Positions 34,100 through 46,279 of a stretch of 64,000 nt of DNA are shown here, piece by piece (the stretch's first letter is position 1; each line of letters begins with the position of its first letter). The notes below the pieces were generated by a model. That model saw only the letters and a list, made by a program, of their open reading frames with translations, made no database searches and had not been told where the DNA came from. A program made the translations under genes and the position numbers. The DNA comes from Ascarosepion bandense (lineage: Eukaryota; Mollusca; Cephalopoda; Sepiida; Sepiidae): NCBI GenBank assembly GCA_037127315.1, contig JBBBDQ010000915.1, forward strand, positions 1,025,501 through 1,089,500, read 5' to 3'.

Positions 34100-34583
34100 C
34101 TGTGTGTGTGTTTCCTTTTTGCTGGAGATAAGGAATGTAAAAATGTTCCATAATTTCCAACATTCCAAGTGCTTTCAGCCTCTATTTTCTTTAATTCTTT
34201 CACACCAAGTATGGAAGTACTACCTACTGGCGCGCAGGTAGGGGGCTACACAAGAGGAGAATGATGGATTACATAGGATAGCGAAAAGAAAGAGGAACTG
34301 GTTTCAGGGGGTGTCAAACAATGGGCAAGAGAAGGATGTGAATACTGGTGTAAAGAGTGTTGCGTGATTGTAGAGTGCAAAAAGGAGATAAACAAGATTC
34401 AATGGGTGTTGGGAAAAGGATAAGAGAAGTATGGGAGTCAAGGGGATAAGAGATGGTAACTGATGTTACATTGAAACTATTGGAGATTGTAGCTATCAGG
34501 GAAGCAAGTAAACGGAAGGGAGATCTACAGGTGGGATGTGCGAGAAAAGAAGCTGTACAGTAGTAGTGTAGAAGGTTGCTCAA

Positions 34584-36298
34584 TTAATTTTTGTAGGGAA
34601 GGCACCAGACAGCTATGTTTATCGGAGCAGAAGCCATGAAAATATTTGTAGAAGAGACAGAGAAAAGCCACATCCCGACGGTGAGGAAGTGACTGGAGTC
34701 AAGCTGCCAGGGCAGGTTCGATGATATTGCAGATTCTCGTCTGGTTCCTATCGTCAAAATCCGAGATAAATAGAAAGGGCGCCTTCCCAGACATAACAAC
34801 TATATTTAATGCAAGAGCGGATTGTTGATTTCTATATGTGCAAGATGGACAGGCGAGAAAAATCTTCCTGGTATTACAGTAACCCAAACTTCCTAGCAGT
34901 AGATTTATCTCTTGATTCACTGTAGCCATTTTACTCGCGGTCGGCTGAGAGAGTGAGGCTGAGGAGGTGCAATGTATTGCTTTCGAGGAGACTAACTTGA
35001 TCCATGATAGTGAGCAAGAGGTACTGTCTACGGTGGTTAACGGATAGCAGTTGTTTTGGAAACATTCAAGTTTACAGCCATTTCATACGCCAGTCCACCG
35101 CAAAATGGAATTCTTTCTCAAGATCAGCAGCGATTTTATCGTTGGCCACCTCGCCATATTTCTTACTGAGTTTGAGTAAATGGTCGTGTCGTCAGCGTAA
35201 ATACCTACTTGGGATTTAATTGTTGATAAAGATCAGAAAGTGCATCAGGCCTAGGATGGACCCCTGGGAAACACGCGCGTTCGTGTTAGTGGATCTGGAA
35301 GACAACCTTCATTATGCAGTTCAAGACGAACATTTGAATCAAACCAAGTAAGCGGCCAGTGATATAGCCCTGCAGAAGGATGACTTGCCAGACCCTATCA
35401 AATACTTTGGAGCTATCCAGGTCGACAGCTCGAGCTTCGCCGTTCTTATCGAGGGCCTGGTATATGTCCTCAGTAATGGTCGTTAGTAAATCGGCAATAG
35501 ACTTGACACGCAGAATTCGTACTGTCTATCGGAGAATAGTTTATGGGCGGTGAGATTTCGAATTAATTCAGCAATGAAGATAGCCACAAATACTTTGCCT
35601 AAAATTGATAGGAAACTGATAGGGCGATAGTTATTAGAGTCCAAGTGTTCTCCTCGGTTCTTAAATACAGCAACCCCAGAAAAAAAACCAGCATGCAGGA
35701 AAAAGTGAAGCAGAGAGGAAGTACGTAGAGAGTTTAGAGAGGACAGAGGAGAGTTTAGTGGCACATTTCTTCACGACAATACCGGGATTCCGTAGCCTCC
35801 GCTCCCTTTCTGGGTGTAAAGTTTTGAAATTATGATAGAGAACAGAGTGAGGTTTGTGTAAACATCCATTAGTTGAGTCTAAAGGCTAAGAGGGCAGTCG
35901 GGTAGGAATACACCAGAAGAGTCTACTGTGGAGTTCGATAATAATCAGCGAGTAAAGCACTGTGGATGTGAAGACCTCAAATTTATTGATTGAAGGAGGG
36001 ATGGATAATTTGCTGTTGGTCTGCCAACATTTGCAAAACCGACAATAGTCTTTGTAGCCAAACTTGCAGGCTGCTATACGCAGCTTCAATCTCTCAGAAA
36101 CAACAGCTTAGCACCATTGAAGATCTTCTTATACTCATTACAAACAGAGGCAATTGGACGCTTATTACGGTCAGATGTATTGCTTCGATATAGCCGGAAG
36201 TAGTGTATTATAGTGGGCAATGACGGAAGATAAGGCAGGAGAGAACCAGGGGGACAAATGACATTTAGTACGGAAATTTCTGACCGGGATGAAAACAT
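34584..36298 (-). pseudogene. LINE reverse transcriptase and C-terminal region (second copy)
   Basis: The minus-strand order is INKFEVFTS (about 35960), NNYRPISFLSILGKVFVAIF (about 35585-35645), LTAHKLFSDRQYEF (about 35520-35560), ALDKNGEARAVDLDSSKVFD (about 35410-35465), then a heavily broken palm region in which the YADD box is not readable. RICNIIEPAL and VGMWLFSVSSTNIFMASAP (about 34620-34680) align with the C-terminal CLFYKYFHGFCSDE block of the plus-strand copy. Confidence 0.75.
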
Positions 36299-36310
36299 CG
36301 ATGCCAGCTT

Positions 36311-37100
36311 TCATCCATCTGGAGACCTCAGAGGCGCAATCCTCAACGGAGAAGCTAAATACTTTATTCCAAGCGACGTCACATAGAAGATCGAGGAATG
36401 AATCCCAGTCTGCTCTTTGGTAACAGTAATAAATTCAGTTGGTAGAAGGTTCCTGGGTGAGTAGGAGTGAAGAAAAACATTAATAGAAACAACAGCATGA
36501 TCACAGTTTCCAAGCGGGATTACTACAAGGCTTGGCAAGGGTCACAAACAGAAGTGATACAGAGATCTAGCAGAGAAGCGTGTCTTGTAGAGATACTGAG
36601 GAAGTACCTGAAAAGATCACCACTTGCGAATGAGACTGAGTAATTGCAAAGTTCATAGCATGAATGCCAGCAGGATCAAAGACTGAGTTTTCCAGCCACT
36701 TGGCATGGTAGACATTAAAATCCCCGAACACAAATATGTTAGTGAATGGATGGGAAGAAGTAGCTTTATCTATATTGACATTGATATTGTCTAGCAGAGA
36801 GTAGTCGAGAGAGAAAGGGAACGGTATAAAAAGAAAAGATACCTAAACGATTTTAGAAGTGAAAGACGGAGACACATGTATGAGAAAGGGGATTCGAGAG
36901 AAGTCAACCTAGCAAGAAGAAAGTGTTCCTTGACGTAAACTCCCAGCCTATGCATATGGACAGTGGAGTCTTTCCTTAAGAATTGAAGGTAACCAGGAAT
37001 CGAGAAAGTAGAGGAGGGTTATGAGGGGGTGAATTTTATTTTCGCAAACTGCTAGGATATCACGGGACTTTTCGCGAAGGAAAGATTCCACGCTGTAGAA
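36311..37100 (-). pseudogene. LINE endonuclease domain (second copy)
   Basis: From the 5' end, the minus strand gives an AVCENK-type box (about 37050, where the intact copy has AICETN), a decayed middle, and PLGNCDHAVVSINVF (about 36480-36525). In that box the Ser of the catalytic SDH motif has become Cys. Multiple stops and frameshifts are present. Confidence 0.7.
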
Positions 37101-37489
37101 GCTGGTAAGCATGACACGGATATTAGTTAAGGAAAAGTTGAGTGGTTTAAGCTATTTTTGTTTAGCTGGTTTAGTTTAGTTTCTTGAGATGCCATTGTTC
37201 ATTTTTGTGTTGTTGGTGAGGAAAAACAAGTAGAGGTAGCAGACGGTCATTGACTGCGACATGTTCAGGAAGATAGTTTCAAGGATGCTTTTTACCGGTA
37301 TTGTTATTTTGTCCTCTTGTTTGACTGAAATATATCTTTTGTATTTTTATGTTTTTTTAAGGAGAATTCTTTAAAGATATCACTTGATGCGCACGGATGA
37401 GCATCGAGTGAGCGTCTGTCTATTTCTTTTTAATTTAAAAACTCTATTCCCACTGTTAAATAATTTAAGGTTGATGTAGCAGAAAATTG

Positions 37490-37975
37490 TTTCATATATA
37501 GTACCTCTTTTATAGTTTGCTGTGTTTGGTATTGTGATTTAAATAGTATGTTTGGTTTTTAACCAAATTTTTTTAAGTGTTCTTGTAAGTCTTGGGTTAA
37601 TAAATATTCTTCCTTTGAACATGTATATCACGCTGGTAATACTTTTGGTGATAATTTCGTCTTTCCAGTAGCATTTTCTACCTTTATATTTGCTTAAAAA
37701 CATCTATCTCCTGGTTGATAAAAATGGTTTCTTTTTCTACCACTCTTTTTGTTGCACTAGGCCACAACCTGTCAAACACTGACCGAATTTTTCTGGCGAA
37801 CATCAGATTCGGATTTGGAGTAATTCTGTAAACTGCCAAAAACATTTTTATACTACTCTCATCACTGTCCATGCCTTGATTCTTAGAGATCTTCTAAAGG
37901 TGTCTACGAATCTTTCTGCTTTCCCATTACTACTATGCAATACAATTCGGGAGTTACCCGTAACTCTAGAAGATA
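37490..37975 (-). pseudogene. Gypsy-type LTR retrotransposon, integrase end of core and C-terminus
   Basis: The minus strand reads SNGKAERFVDTFRRSL (about 37885-37940, holding the conserved NGxAER segment with the last catalytic Glu), then MFLAVYRITPNPNLMFARKI (with the two parts TPNPN and MFARKIRSVFDRLWP, 37760-37860). VFKQIKG and CYWKDEIITK follow. These are hallmarks of Gypsy integrase ends. Stops interrupt it. No LTR was found. It faces away from the other half of the integrase at 38030-38490. Confidence 0.85.
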
Positions 37976-38029
37976 TAAAAAGCACCTGAGAAGGACGTAT
38001 TCATGAAAAAAACGAAGCTGAAATAAGAA

Positions 38030-38490
38030 AAAAAAACTGAACGAAAAATATTTAGAAAGATTTAAAAAATAATCTTTCTCAAACTACGAGCAAGTGCTAT
38101 TATATGCAGATAGAGTGTTAATATCATATACACTGCACAAGAAAATCTTGAAGGAATTTCATATAGGTCATCCCGACATGTCAAGAATGAAATCATTAAT
38201 TCGTAGCTATACGTATTGTTCTAGGATGGACCAGGAGAAAAAAAAAGGTAAAAGAGTGTAGAGGTTTTCAATTTGCTGTAAAAGCACGACCAATAAAAAA
38301 TTCAGCCATGGTCTAAAATGGATGTTCCGTGGACGAGGTTACACATCCACTAAGATGGACCAATAAATGATTACTTCTTATAACGGTGGACAGTTTCTCC
38401 CAGTGGTCGGAAATATTCAATATTCGCAAATATTTTGAATGTACTAAATTAGCTTTTTAGTCGTTTCGGTGAACCACAAATCTATTAGTT
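38030..38490 (+). pseudogene. Gypsy-type LTR retrotransposon, integrase zinc-binding and core start
   Basis: The + strand gives YADRVLISYTLHKKILKEF (about 38105-38160), then HIGHPDMSRMKSLIRSYTYC (about 38161-38220), the zinc-binding H-H part with its GHPGMSRMK text. A decayed CxxC part follows, then DVPWTRLHI (about 38325-38350) and VDSFSQWSEIF (about 38390-38420), which correspond to PWSRLHIDYAGP and VDSYSKWPEV. The first catalytic Asp region is frameshifted. It continues logically into the minus-strand half at 37.5-38.0 kb, so the integrase is split by an inversion. Confidence 0.85.
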
Positions 38491-38839
38491 TTTATTGCAC
38501 TATTATTAATACATAGGTGGCATGTAAGCATCTCCTCAGAAAAGTGGTAGTATGGCCAAAATGGGTAAATTGTTGCCGTTTTCTATTTTTAATTTCATGC
38601 GTGCGTGTTGATTGTTTTGTTTGATTTTGTTGACGGCACAATATTGTAGAGTCAGTTGGGCACCGTTTGTGAGTAAAGGAGTCCGAAGACAATTCAATCT
38701 GCCACAAATTTGGAAAATGCAGGCTGTACTGCTTGGCATTTGCGACGGTAGTTCTAATTGCCTGGGGGTCAATCTGAGGAGATTATAGAGGATTCAGAAA
38801 GAGTTGGTGTCTAATAGTGATAACGAAGGTTTTTTAGAG

Positions 38840-39190
38840 TGATCACTAGTAATGGCGACGATATTCCTCCATTAATCTTCTTACGTGGCCTCAGTCTCAA
38901 CGTGGATGCCTATATCAAGTCCTGCCCTGAGTCAATAGAGTGGCTGCTGACAGACCCTATGACTGACAACTGAACTATGCACCATACCACACAATCAGAA
39001 GAACCCAACCAAGGCTGTCACACAATTTCGCCTACCGCATTGACCTGACACCTGGATACCTAATTTCCCAGACTGCAAATCCATTGATTGTTGAGCAAGA
39101 GACTAAGAAAACCCCTCGAAACACCAAAAATGAACTGAACGTAGATATTATCGCAGCATTCACCAACTTAAACAAAGAGATAGATTGATA
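38840..39190 (+). pseudogene. Tc1/mariner-superfamily transposase C-terminal fragment
   Basis: SNGDDIPPLIFLRGLSLNVD and AYIKSC (about 38848-38915) resemble the SEGDVMPPHFF...GLRVNAAAYI block. After a frameshift, RRTQPRLSHN is followed by VEQETKKTPRNTKNELNVDI and IAAFTNLNKEID (about 39090-39185), matching the end (VERETNKHPHNT...). It is a long-range C-terminal remnant of a family distinct from the other mariner at 29-30 kb. No inverted repeats were seen. Confidence 0.7.
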
Positions 39191-40915
39191 ATGAATAAAC
39201 TAATGACAGATTGATAATATATATACATGCATATATGTATGTATAACTAAAAGAGGAAAAGTTTAAAATAACTAGTAATTGTGTTTCTTATTCTCTTGAG
39301 TTAAGAAGATTCCATATAATCTGAAAATGTTTTCTAAGCCAGATTGATTTGAAATGTTTTGACAAGAACTTAAACAGCCTGAATTATTTTTTTCTTTTCA
39401 ACAAATATAAACACCGCCTTTGGACTCATTTATAAAGTGTTTATTGCAGAGAGTTTTTTTTAATTTTTTGTTTTCTTTTGACTTTTCAATAAGCAAGAAA
39501 TGTTTTCGTCTTATTTATACTATTGCCATGATTTCATAATTTCTCATGATAAGACAATACATTTTTCAGAAAATGAAGGATTATTTTTTATTTTAATAAT
39601 TAATTCTCTTCAAATATCCGTGTTCAGATATTGATATTGATTTTCTTAGATAAATAAGGTAGGCATCAATTATTTATTTTAAGATATAATGTATTATTTC
39701 AGATAAAACATAATGTTACTTCAAGTATATATTTGTTCAGATTTTGCTTTAACGCAATATATCATTATGGTAACAGGATTCATTAACTGACACCAGTTTA
39801 CATATATGACTCATTTAAGCATGATAATACAATATCTCATTAATCTTAATGTAGATCAGGTTTGATTCCATGTTTGTATTCATTTTTTGTATTTCATTTT
39901 TTGTATTCATTTTTTGTTAGTTTCCATTATGTCTTTTGTTTAACTTTTAAAAATCTAAACAGGCTTAAAATAATTAGGGAAGACCGGGACAGCAACAAAA
40001 AAAGAACACGGAAACAATAAATACAGGTATACCCAAAATCAGAGAGTCAGTGCTGAATGTTTTAGGATATATCCGGAAAGAAGGCATACAGAATTTGACA
40101 TATCATAGGAAATATCAAAGGCAAAAGGTATAGTGATATCGTACCACCGATTTGACACCCTCACGTGAATGGATTTCAGAACAGGAATGAGATAGATAGT
40201 AAAATGACAAACATTACTAAGAGCTACAAAGTGTATGAAATTGTGGAGAGCCATGATTGAAATTGTGGAGACACCCTGAAGAGACACGGCACATCGAATA
40301 AGAGAACTATTTCGTCAATGCATCAATAGACTAAATCTTACTGATAAAAGACAGGACCAGAATACTCCAACAGAAACTATCCCAAATTAAATTGCACTGG
40401 GCTGATTATTCACTGTTGGAGAGAATTCCACCCGGAAGACACCCTTTTTCCAACCACTCATTTTATTAAATATGCAGTATATTACTTCCCAACCCTTAAT
40501 GTAAGTTGCTCGCAATGAAATACAAAACCTTTTATTAATGTAAAGTTAATATAATGTTTAAAACTACTTCAACAACAGTAAAAGATTTAATTAACACAAA
40601 TGAAATAACATTAAATCTCAAATAACAATTTACAAAACACATTGCAAATTATGTCCCCTAGGTGAAATATTTTGGAATTTAAATGAAAGATTATCAAGCA
40701 GAAAAATTATCTTTTACAAGATAATATATTCAATGCCTTAATCGTTCGTCGTAATAGGTTTGGCCATAATTTCTATTTAAACAATGTAATTTTAATTAAA
40801 ATAGAATGCAACTTATTCATGCCTAAATTTATTGTAAGTACGCTTATATGGCAAATTTCTATGGTAAACTTTTCATGCAAAATCATAGAGCACATCCGGA
40901 AAGAAGAACTAATAA
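39191..40915. other. Unassigned AT-rich sequence
   Basis: The part at 39960-40460 is less AT-rich and carries short frames on both strands with no recognised family. A short 18-bp-scale tandem (tttgtattcatttt) lies at 39872-39925. Confidence 0.4.
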
Positions 40916-40919
40916 ATTT

Positions 40920-41460
40920 AGGTATCATCAAAGTATTTGACCTATTAACCTCTGTCACAAGCTAATCATGATATGAGAGCCAATTTGAGGGCCCACTCTT
41001 ATAGATCATTTCACATTAATCCCGGGGTTGCACAGGGCTCTATCCTTGAACCTACGTCAATGACCATCAGAATGTCATCAGTCCGCTAACACATAATTAT
41101 GATGAAGACGAGACTATTTACTTCTATTTAAACAGTAACTCCGATGATTCTGACAAAATACAACTTTGAGAAACTCTCGAATATTACCTCTAATCAGCCA
41201 TTAAATAGCTTCTAGATTTTAAGCTTTCCAAAATAAAACAGCTCTGCTTTAATCATCATCGCAATTTTTTCTTCTATCAATATACCTGCTGCTAGAGGTA
41301 TATTGATAGAGAGACTCATTGCGCTTTTTTGGTCTCAGATTTTCTACTGAGATGAAGAGGAGCAATTGCATTGAATCAATTGCTAGGTCTACTGCTAAGA
41401 ATGTTGGTTTAATGTGTCCTGATGGTATTTTGTCTAACATTCGTTTATGAATTAAGGAAA
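40920..41460 (+). pseudogene. CR1/Jockey-type LINE reverse transcriptase fragment
   Basis: Pieces align with the 18-21 kb copy: KVFDLLTSVTS (KAFDRVWHAGLL), FHINPGVAQGSIL (NAGVPQGSIL, about 41015-41050), YDEDETIYFY in place of YADDTTIY (about 41095-41130, catalytic pair disrupted), and NCIESIARSTAKNVGLMC (about 41360-41420). It ends shortly before the Tc1 element. Confidence 0.7.
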
Positions 41461-41562
41461 AATTAAACACATTAAATTTTAAGATAATTTTTCTTGTAGT
41501 TTTAACATTCTCAGTGTAATATTTTAACTAATGATTTTTCCGCAAGTTAAATTATCAATATA

Positions 41563-43124
41563 CAGTAGCGGCCATAATATAAGGAACAGAAAAAACGAAG
41601 ACATTAATATGTGTATTTCTTACAAAGTAATGCATGATTAACAGTGAATATTTTACGGAATAAAGATTAGTGTGTAACGCAAAAATATTATACAAAGCTA
41701 CAGAAATTTGCATAATAGTTTTTATTTTAAATAAAGAGTAAATGGAACAAAAGAAATAAGCTACTGCACAGAAGTTAAGGAACGATGTTAATAATCTGCA
41801 TAAACATTTAATTTACATTGTTAAAAAACTCGATGGAGGTTTTCAACAATGAATAAAATTTAATTTATCATTAGAGATTTATTTTTAAGCAATATTGCAA
41901 AACGCTCTCTCTTGATGAAAAAAAATTCATTATCACTATCTATCAAGAAAAAGTCAATTTCAGATAGTGTTCATAGGTCGAAAAGTATCGTTCATCGTGT
42001 AATTAGTAGGTACAAAACCGATAAAACGTTAGATACAAAACCAAAAATCGGCAGACCTCCAAAGAGAAGATCGAAGAATTGTTACAATACCTGCAAAAAA
42101 CCGTTTTGAAACTGCTACATCAATTTCCCGTATATTTTATGAAGACACAGATGATAAGATCGCAAGGAAAATGGTGGCTCGCAGAGTAAAAAATGCAGGA
42201 TTGCATGCCCATATTCCAACTTCGAAACCTCGCAATTCAAAGCGAAACCAAAGGGCACGCCTGGAGTATGTGAGGGAACATGTTGTTTGGACTGACGCAC
42301 CATGGGTTACAGTTCATTTCAGTGACAAGTGCAAGTTTACTATATTTGGTTCTGAGAGCAAACTTACATACACCGTAGAACCGGTGAAAGACCGTCTTCT
42401 CAATGTGTTAAGAAAATTGTTGTGTTTGGTGGCGACGATGTGATGCTGTGAGAAATAATTTCATCTGCAGGAGTACAAAGCAATATCAATGCTGAGATTT
42501 ACGAAAGGCTTCTTTAGCAGCATGTGGTACCAAGATTACACCACAATCTTTATGAATCTCCTATTTTCCTGCAGGCAATGCACCTTGCCACAAGGCTAAG
42601 AAGGTGATGGCTTTATTTGAAGAAGAAGGAATCGTCCTAATGAAGTGGCCAGCCCAGAGCCCCGGCCTGAATCAAAATGAAAATGTTTGGAAGATAAGTG
42701 GAAACAGGCCTCAGAAAAGAAACCCGAAAAACCAGGATCACCTATGGGAGTTATTGAAAGACAAATGGGAGGGAATTACCGTATATTGTTGCAAGAAATT
42801 AATTAGATCAAGTGGTTGACGATGCAGAGAAGTCATTGAAAATAATTGGATGTTTACCAATTAGATTTTGTTGATATTCTGTTCACAATCAAGTATTAAC
42901 CAGATTGTTGCTTAACTAATGTCCAGTAGATTATTTATTTTGTTCCATTTAATCTTTATTTTAAAAAAAATATATAAATTTTTGTAACTTTGTATAATAT
43001 TTATGAATTACACCATAATCTTTATTTGGTAAAATTTCATTGCCAATCATGCATTACATTTTAAGTACATATGCACATATTGATGTCTTTTTTGTTTCCG
43101 TTTCTTATATTATGGCCGTTACTG
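41563..43124 (+). mobile_element. Complete Tc1-type DNA transposon with about 200-bp terminal inverted repeats, inactive
   Basis: The element is 1562 bp and flanked by TA on both sides (41561-41562 and 43125-43126), the expected target duplication. The outermost ends are cagtagcggccataatataa (left) and its near-complement at the right. The similarity between ends continues for about 200 bp (left 41563-41767, right 42924-43124), which is far longer than in classical Tc1 and closer to the long-repeat IR/DR architecture of fish Tc1 elements. The transposase sits between them on the + strand. Confidence 0.9.
41912..42830 (+). pseudogene. Tc1-type transposase, inactivated
   Basis: The order is a helix-turn-helix with VHRSKSIVHRVISRYKTDKT (about 41968-42027), the GRPPKR linker, a frameshift, KMVARRVKNAGLHAHIP, and VHFSDKCKFTIFGSE (about 42312-42356) containing the first Asp. 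A frameshift follows, then a decayed middle. AGNAPCHKAKKVMALFEEEG (about 42571-42630) has the second catalytic Asp of the QDNAPCH box replaced by Gly (codon 42574-42576). WPAQSPGLNQNENVW (about 42646-42690) keeps the Glu. Stops, frameshifts and the D-to-G change make it dead. Confidence 0.9.
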
Positions 43125-43819
43125 TATTAAAATCTATAAGCCTGTTATTAGTAGTTCTAAATATAATAAAACTTTGTGTATTAATATTTAAGATTATCTT
43201 TGTCGATAAAAACATTATTAACCCGAAGACTTCCTTCAAGTCAGGACACATGTTACTTAAAATTTGTTGTTATTATTGTTATTTGACTACGCAATGGAAG
43301 TTTGATATATAGATTTGTACATTATATGTTACTTAGGTTGACGGCTGACAAATAGAAGGTAAAATATATAATTCTAAAGTTTGATCAATTGGTCAAAATA
43401 CACATACACGCACACACACACAAACATATATATATATATATATTGTTATAATTTTTAGGAGCAAAATTACTGAGATTTTTTAAGTAGTTTATTGGTAGAA
43501 AGGCATTTTAAGCAATCAGATTTTTTTAAAAAAATGCTTTTTATCAAGATAACGATAGGCTTATTTGTCACTTACCTGAGCAGTGTTATTTCATTCATTC
43601 ATTTATTGTAGTATCTTCAATCTTCAGATATATTTGCATTATATATATATACTAATAATAATATTATCCGCACCGTTCATTCTGCTCTTGTTGATTTCAT
43701 TGTGCATGAAATTTTAATTTTGCTAAAGATGAGGAAAAAAGTTAAAAGATGATATTTGTACAAATTTTAACCTATTACTATATATCGAGGTTCATTATAC
43801 CAGCACTCACTATGTTCTT

Positions 43820-43832
<13 letters not shown>

Positions 43833-43907
<75 letters not shown>
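43833..43907. repeat. (TC)n and (TA)n microsatellites
   Basis: A TC run (about 43833-43861) and a TA run (43868-43907) are separated by a few bases. Confidence 0.95.
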
Positions 43908-43910
<3 letters not shown>

Positions 43911-44539
43911 TACATATAGAAAATACAAATTTTCAGAAATCGGATGGCCATTTCGTGTGAATTTAACACCCGTCTCATCAGCAAAAACAAATTATTGTGA
44001 AGAAATAAATTAGTTATTTTTATGCATGATATAGATAATATCATAAATTTTACAATAGACAGATTTTACAGACTTATATGACAACTGATATTAAAACTTG
44101 TATAATACCCTCTTGCCATAGGCCCTTGAACTTCTGTCCTGTAGAAGGCAAATTTAAGTCTACTCAAAGGATACCAGGCGACGATCTCCCGCAAAAAATA
44201 ACAAAAATTGGAAATTCGGCGAAATAATTTAATGTGACACGATAACTAGACATATATGTATTTTATTATAATAGATTAAAATAGAAAATAGATTAAAATA
44301 GAAAATAGTTTAAAAACATATCTAACAAAAGTGAAAAAGAAGAGGAAAAAAATAAATAAACGCTTTTTCTTTTATGAGGAAAATTGTCCTCCGGTAAATG
44401 TTTGATTCAGTGATTTAATGAGATAAGTTCAGCAGGTGGGTTTTCGATGACCCGGTCAAAGGCTGTCCTTTACTGTATCTTGACCACACATTAAGCCTTT
44501 TCCGGCGGAAGCCTTATTAAGATAAAAAAAAAAGATAAC

Positions 44540-45050
44540 TGAAATTTCAGACTTACAGTCGCCGGTGTTTGTCACCGGTGGTCTAAAGCATTTCCGGATT
44601 TCCGGATTTCCGGTCAATTTTGGATAAATTCAGGTAATTTTTCCGAGTCAGTTAAGTGAAGAGGAGAGTTTAGTTCAGCCGGGTGCAAGCTTGAAGTAAG
44701 AATCTCCGTTCGTCTTGTTTCAGCCAGTACGGATCTGTTGATCTCCATTAGAGTTAGAGCTGTGTGTCACATTCGCCTGTCCCAACCGAAAAGGCTAACT
44801 CTAAACGAATAAAGCATCCTTTCAGCTCATCCAAGTTGTGGAATTTCGTTCCTTATATTTCAATTTGTACCCCCAGCTGTTCGTCTGACATTTTCAACAA
44901 ACTCCCGGCAAACATCAGAGCGTGGAGAACGGCCGCCGGAGAAAAAAAATTGTTAGGACTGTCAGTTGGGGGTGTTACATTAAAAACTCTTAATACTCCA
45001 ATAGACACACCTTTTCTAACCCAAATCTAAAATTCCAACCATTCCCGAAG
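44540..45050. other. Less AT-rich island of unknown origin
   Basis: It holds a hairpin (ccggtg, loop, caccgg at 44562-44578), a threefold tttccgga tandem (44591-44613), a gtaag near 44696 with a tttcag near 44720, and an aataaa near 44810. A plus-strand frame (44764-45030) has no recognised family. It could be part of an LTR or an exon-like remnant. Neither can be shown from the sequence alone. Confidence 0.25.
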
Positions 45051-45107
45051 ATTTTGGGAAATGAAAAAGGAGGAACTTTTAAACTTAAAAAAAGAATTTA
45101 TAAGCAA

Positions 45108-45990
45108 ATGCCGTCATAAATTAAAATGTTCATTCAAACTTCTCCTTCTCAGTAATTAATCTATAATTAAAATCCCTTTAAATAGTTGTTTTCTTTTCTT
45201 CTGATTAACCGTATAATTAAATTTTATTATAATATTATATCCCACCCTTCATTCCATATTCCGTCAAGTTCTATCGTTTGTTTTGGTATTAATACTGTCA
45301 TAAATTTAAATCTATTAAGTAATCTAAAGTTTAAATTCCTTCATATTGTTGTTTTATTTCTACTTAGTAGCCATATAATTAAATTATACAATAATATAGC
45401 TTCTCGTTCTTAAATTATTTTTCTTTCTAGTTTTATGGCTTATTTGTTACCTGAATGATACTTTACCGGTTTATTTTGGTATTTAAATCTCATAAGTTTA
45501 AATTTGATTTAATTTCTTGATAATTAATCTAGAATTAGAATTATTTTAATAGTCGTTTTATCCCCTCTTATTAGCATTATGATTAATTTATATCATAAAA
45601 TAACTTCTTGTTCTTAAATTTCAAATTGTATACTTGATTTTCAACTTAAGTGAGAATTAATATATTTATTTTTATATCTATGCCGTCATAGATTTTAATC
45701 TAATTCCTAATAATTAATCGAAAATTAAAATTCCTTAAAATGGTAGTTACATTTCTTCTCTTTATATATATAATTTTAATATATTATATAATAATTTACC
45801 ATGTTTAATACATTTCTCCTTTGGTTAAATTTTTTAACTAAGTTAAATGTATTTTTAACCCAATGTATTTTGATATTAACGTTATTCGTGATCTTTTAAA
45901 AGACACGTTTTGAAGTCGTTATTTTTGTTTGACTTATTTCTTTCTTATAATTTTACATTTTTATTTCTTTAATGTTTATTTTTAATTTAT
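45108..45990. repeat. Diverged tandem array, period about 185-200 bp
   Basis: A block resembling ccgtcataaattaaaat followed by aattaatctataattaaaat and a tataattaaattt-like segment recurs at about 45111, 45295, 45487, 45682 and 45880, in the same orientation. Spacings are about 184, 192, 195 and 198 bp. The last unit is the most diverged. No frame or promoter box was seen in the array. Confidence 0.65.
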
Positions 45991-46279
45991 TTTATTGCAT
46001 CTCTTTTCATAACCATCAGGAAAGTAGCAAGTTACTCGTTATGACAATAATAATCTGCCACGTTCTTCCTTTTTCTTTTTTCCCTACATACACTTCCCTT
46101 TTTTCACAAACACAAACAAATAAATTTATATCCCATTTGATTTCTTACATGCAATAAATATTAACTCTGTAAGTAATAAAAAATAATTACATTAAGCTCA
46201 ATGGTTGGATCAGTTTTATTCTGAAATATTAATAAAGATCCTTTGAGACTTACCTGCAAGCCGTTTCTTTCAGATTTTT

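Larger units (their letters stand above)
34204..37310 (-). mobile_element. CR1/Jockey-type LINE, near full length, minus strand, inactive
   Basis: A second long copy of the 18.0-21.2 kb family. Its 3' tag (tagccccctacctgcgcgcc on the minus strand, near 34240) and its 5' text near 37160-37310, with aactaaactaaaccagc shared with 18190-18210, mark both ends. Reading frames are more decayed than in the plus-strand copy. A Gypsy integrase fragment begins about 180 bp beyond its 5' end. Confidence 0.82.

Noticed and set aside
39960..40460. Possible host exon in a less AT-rich stretch
   Set aside because: Frames on both strands are short and broken, and no family or splice structure could be recognised.
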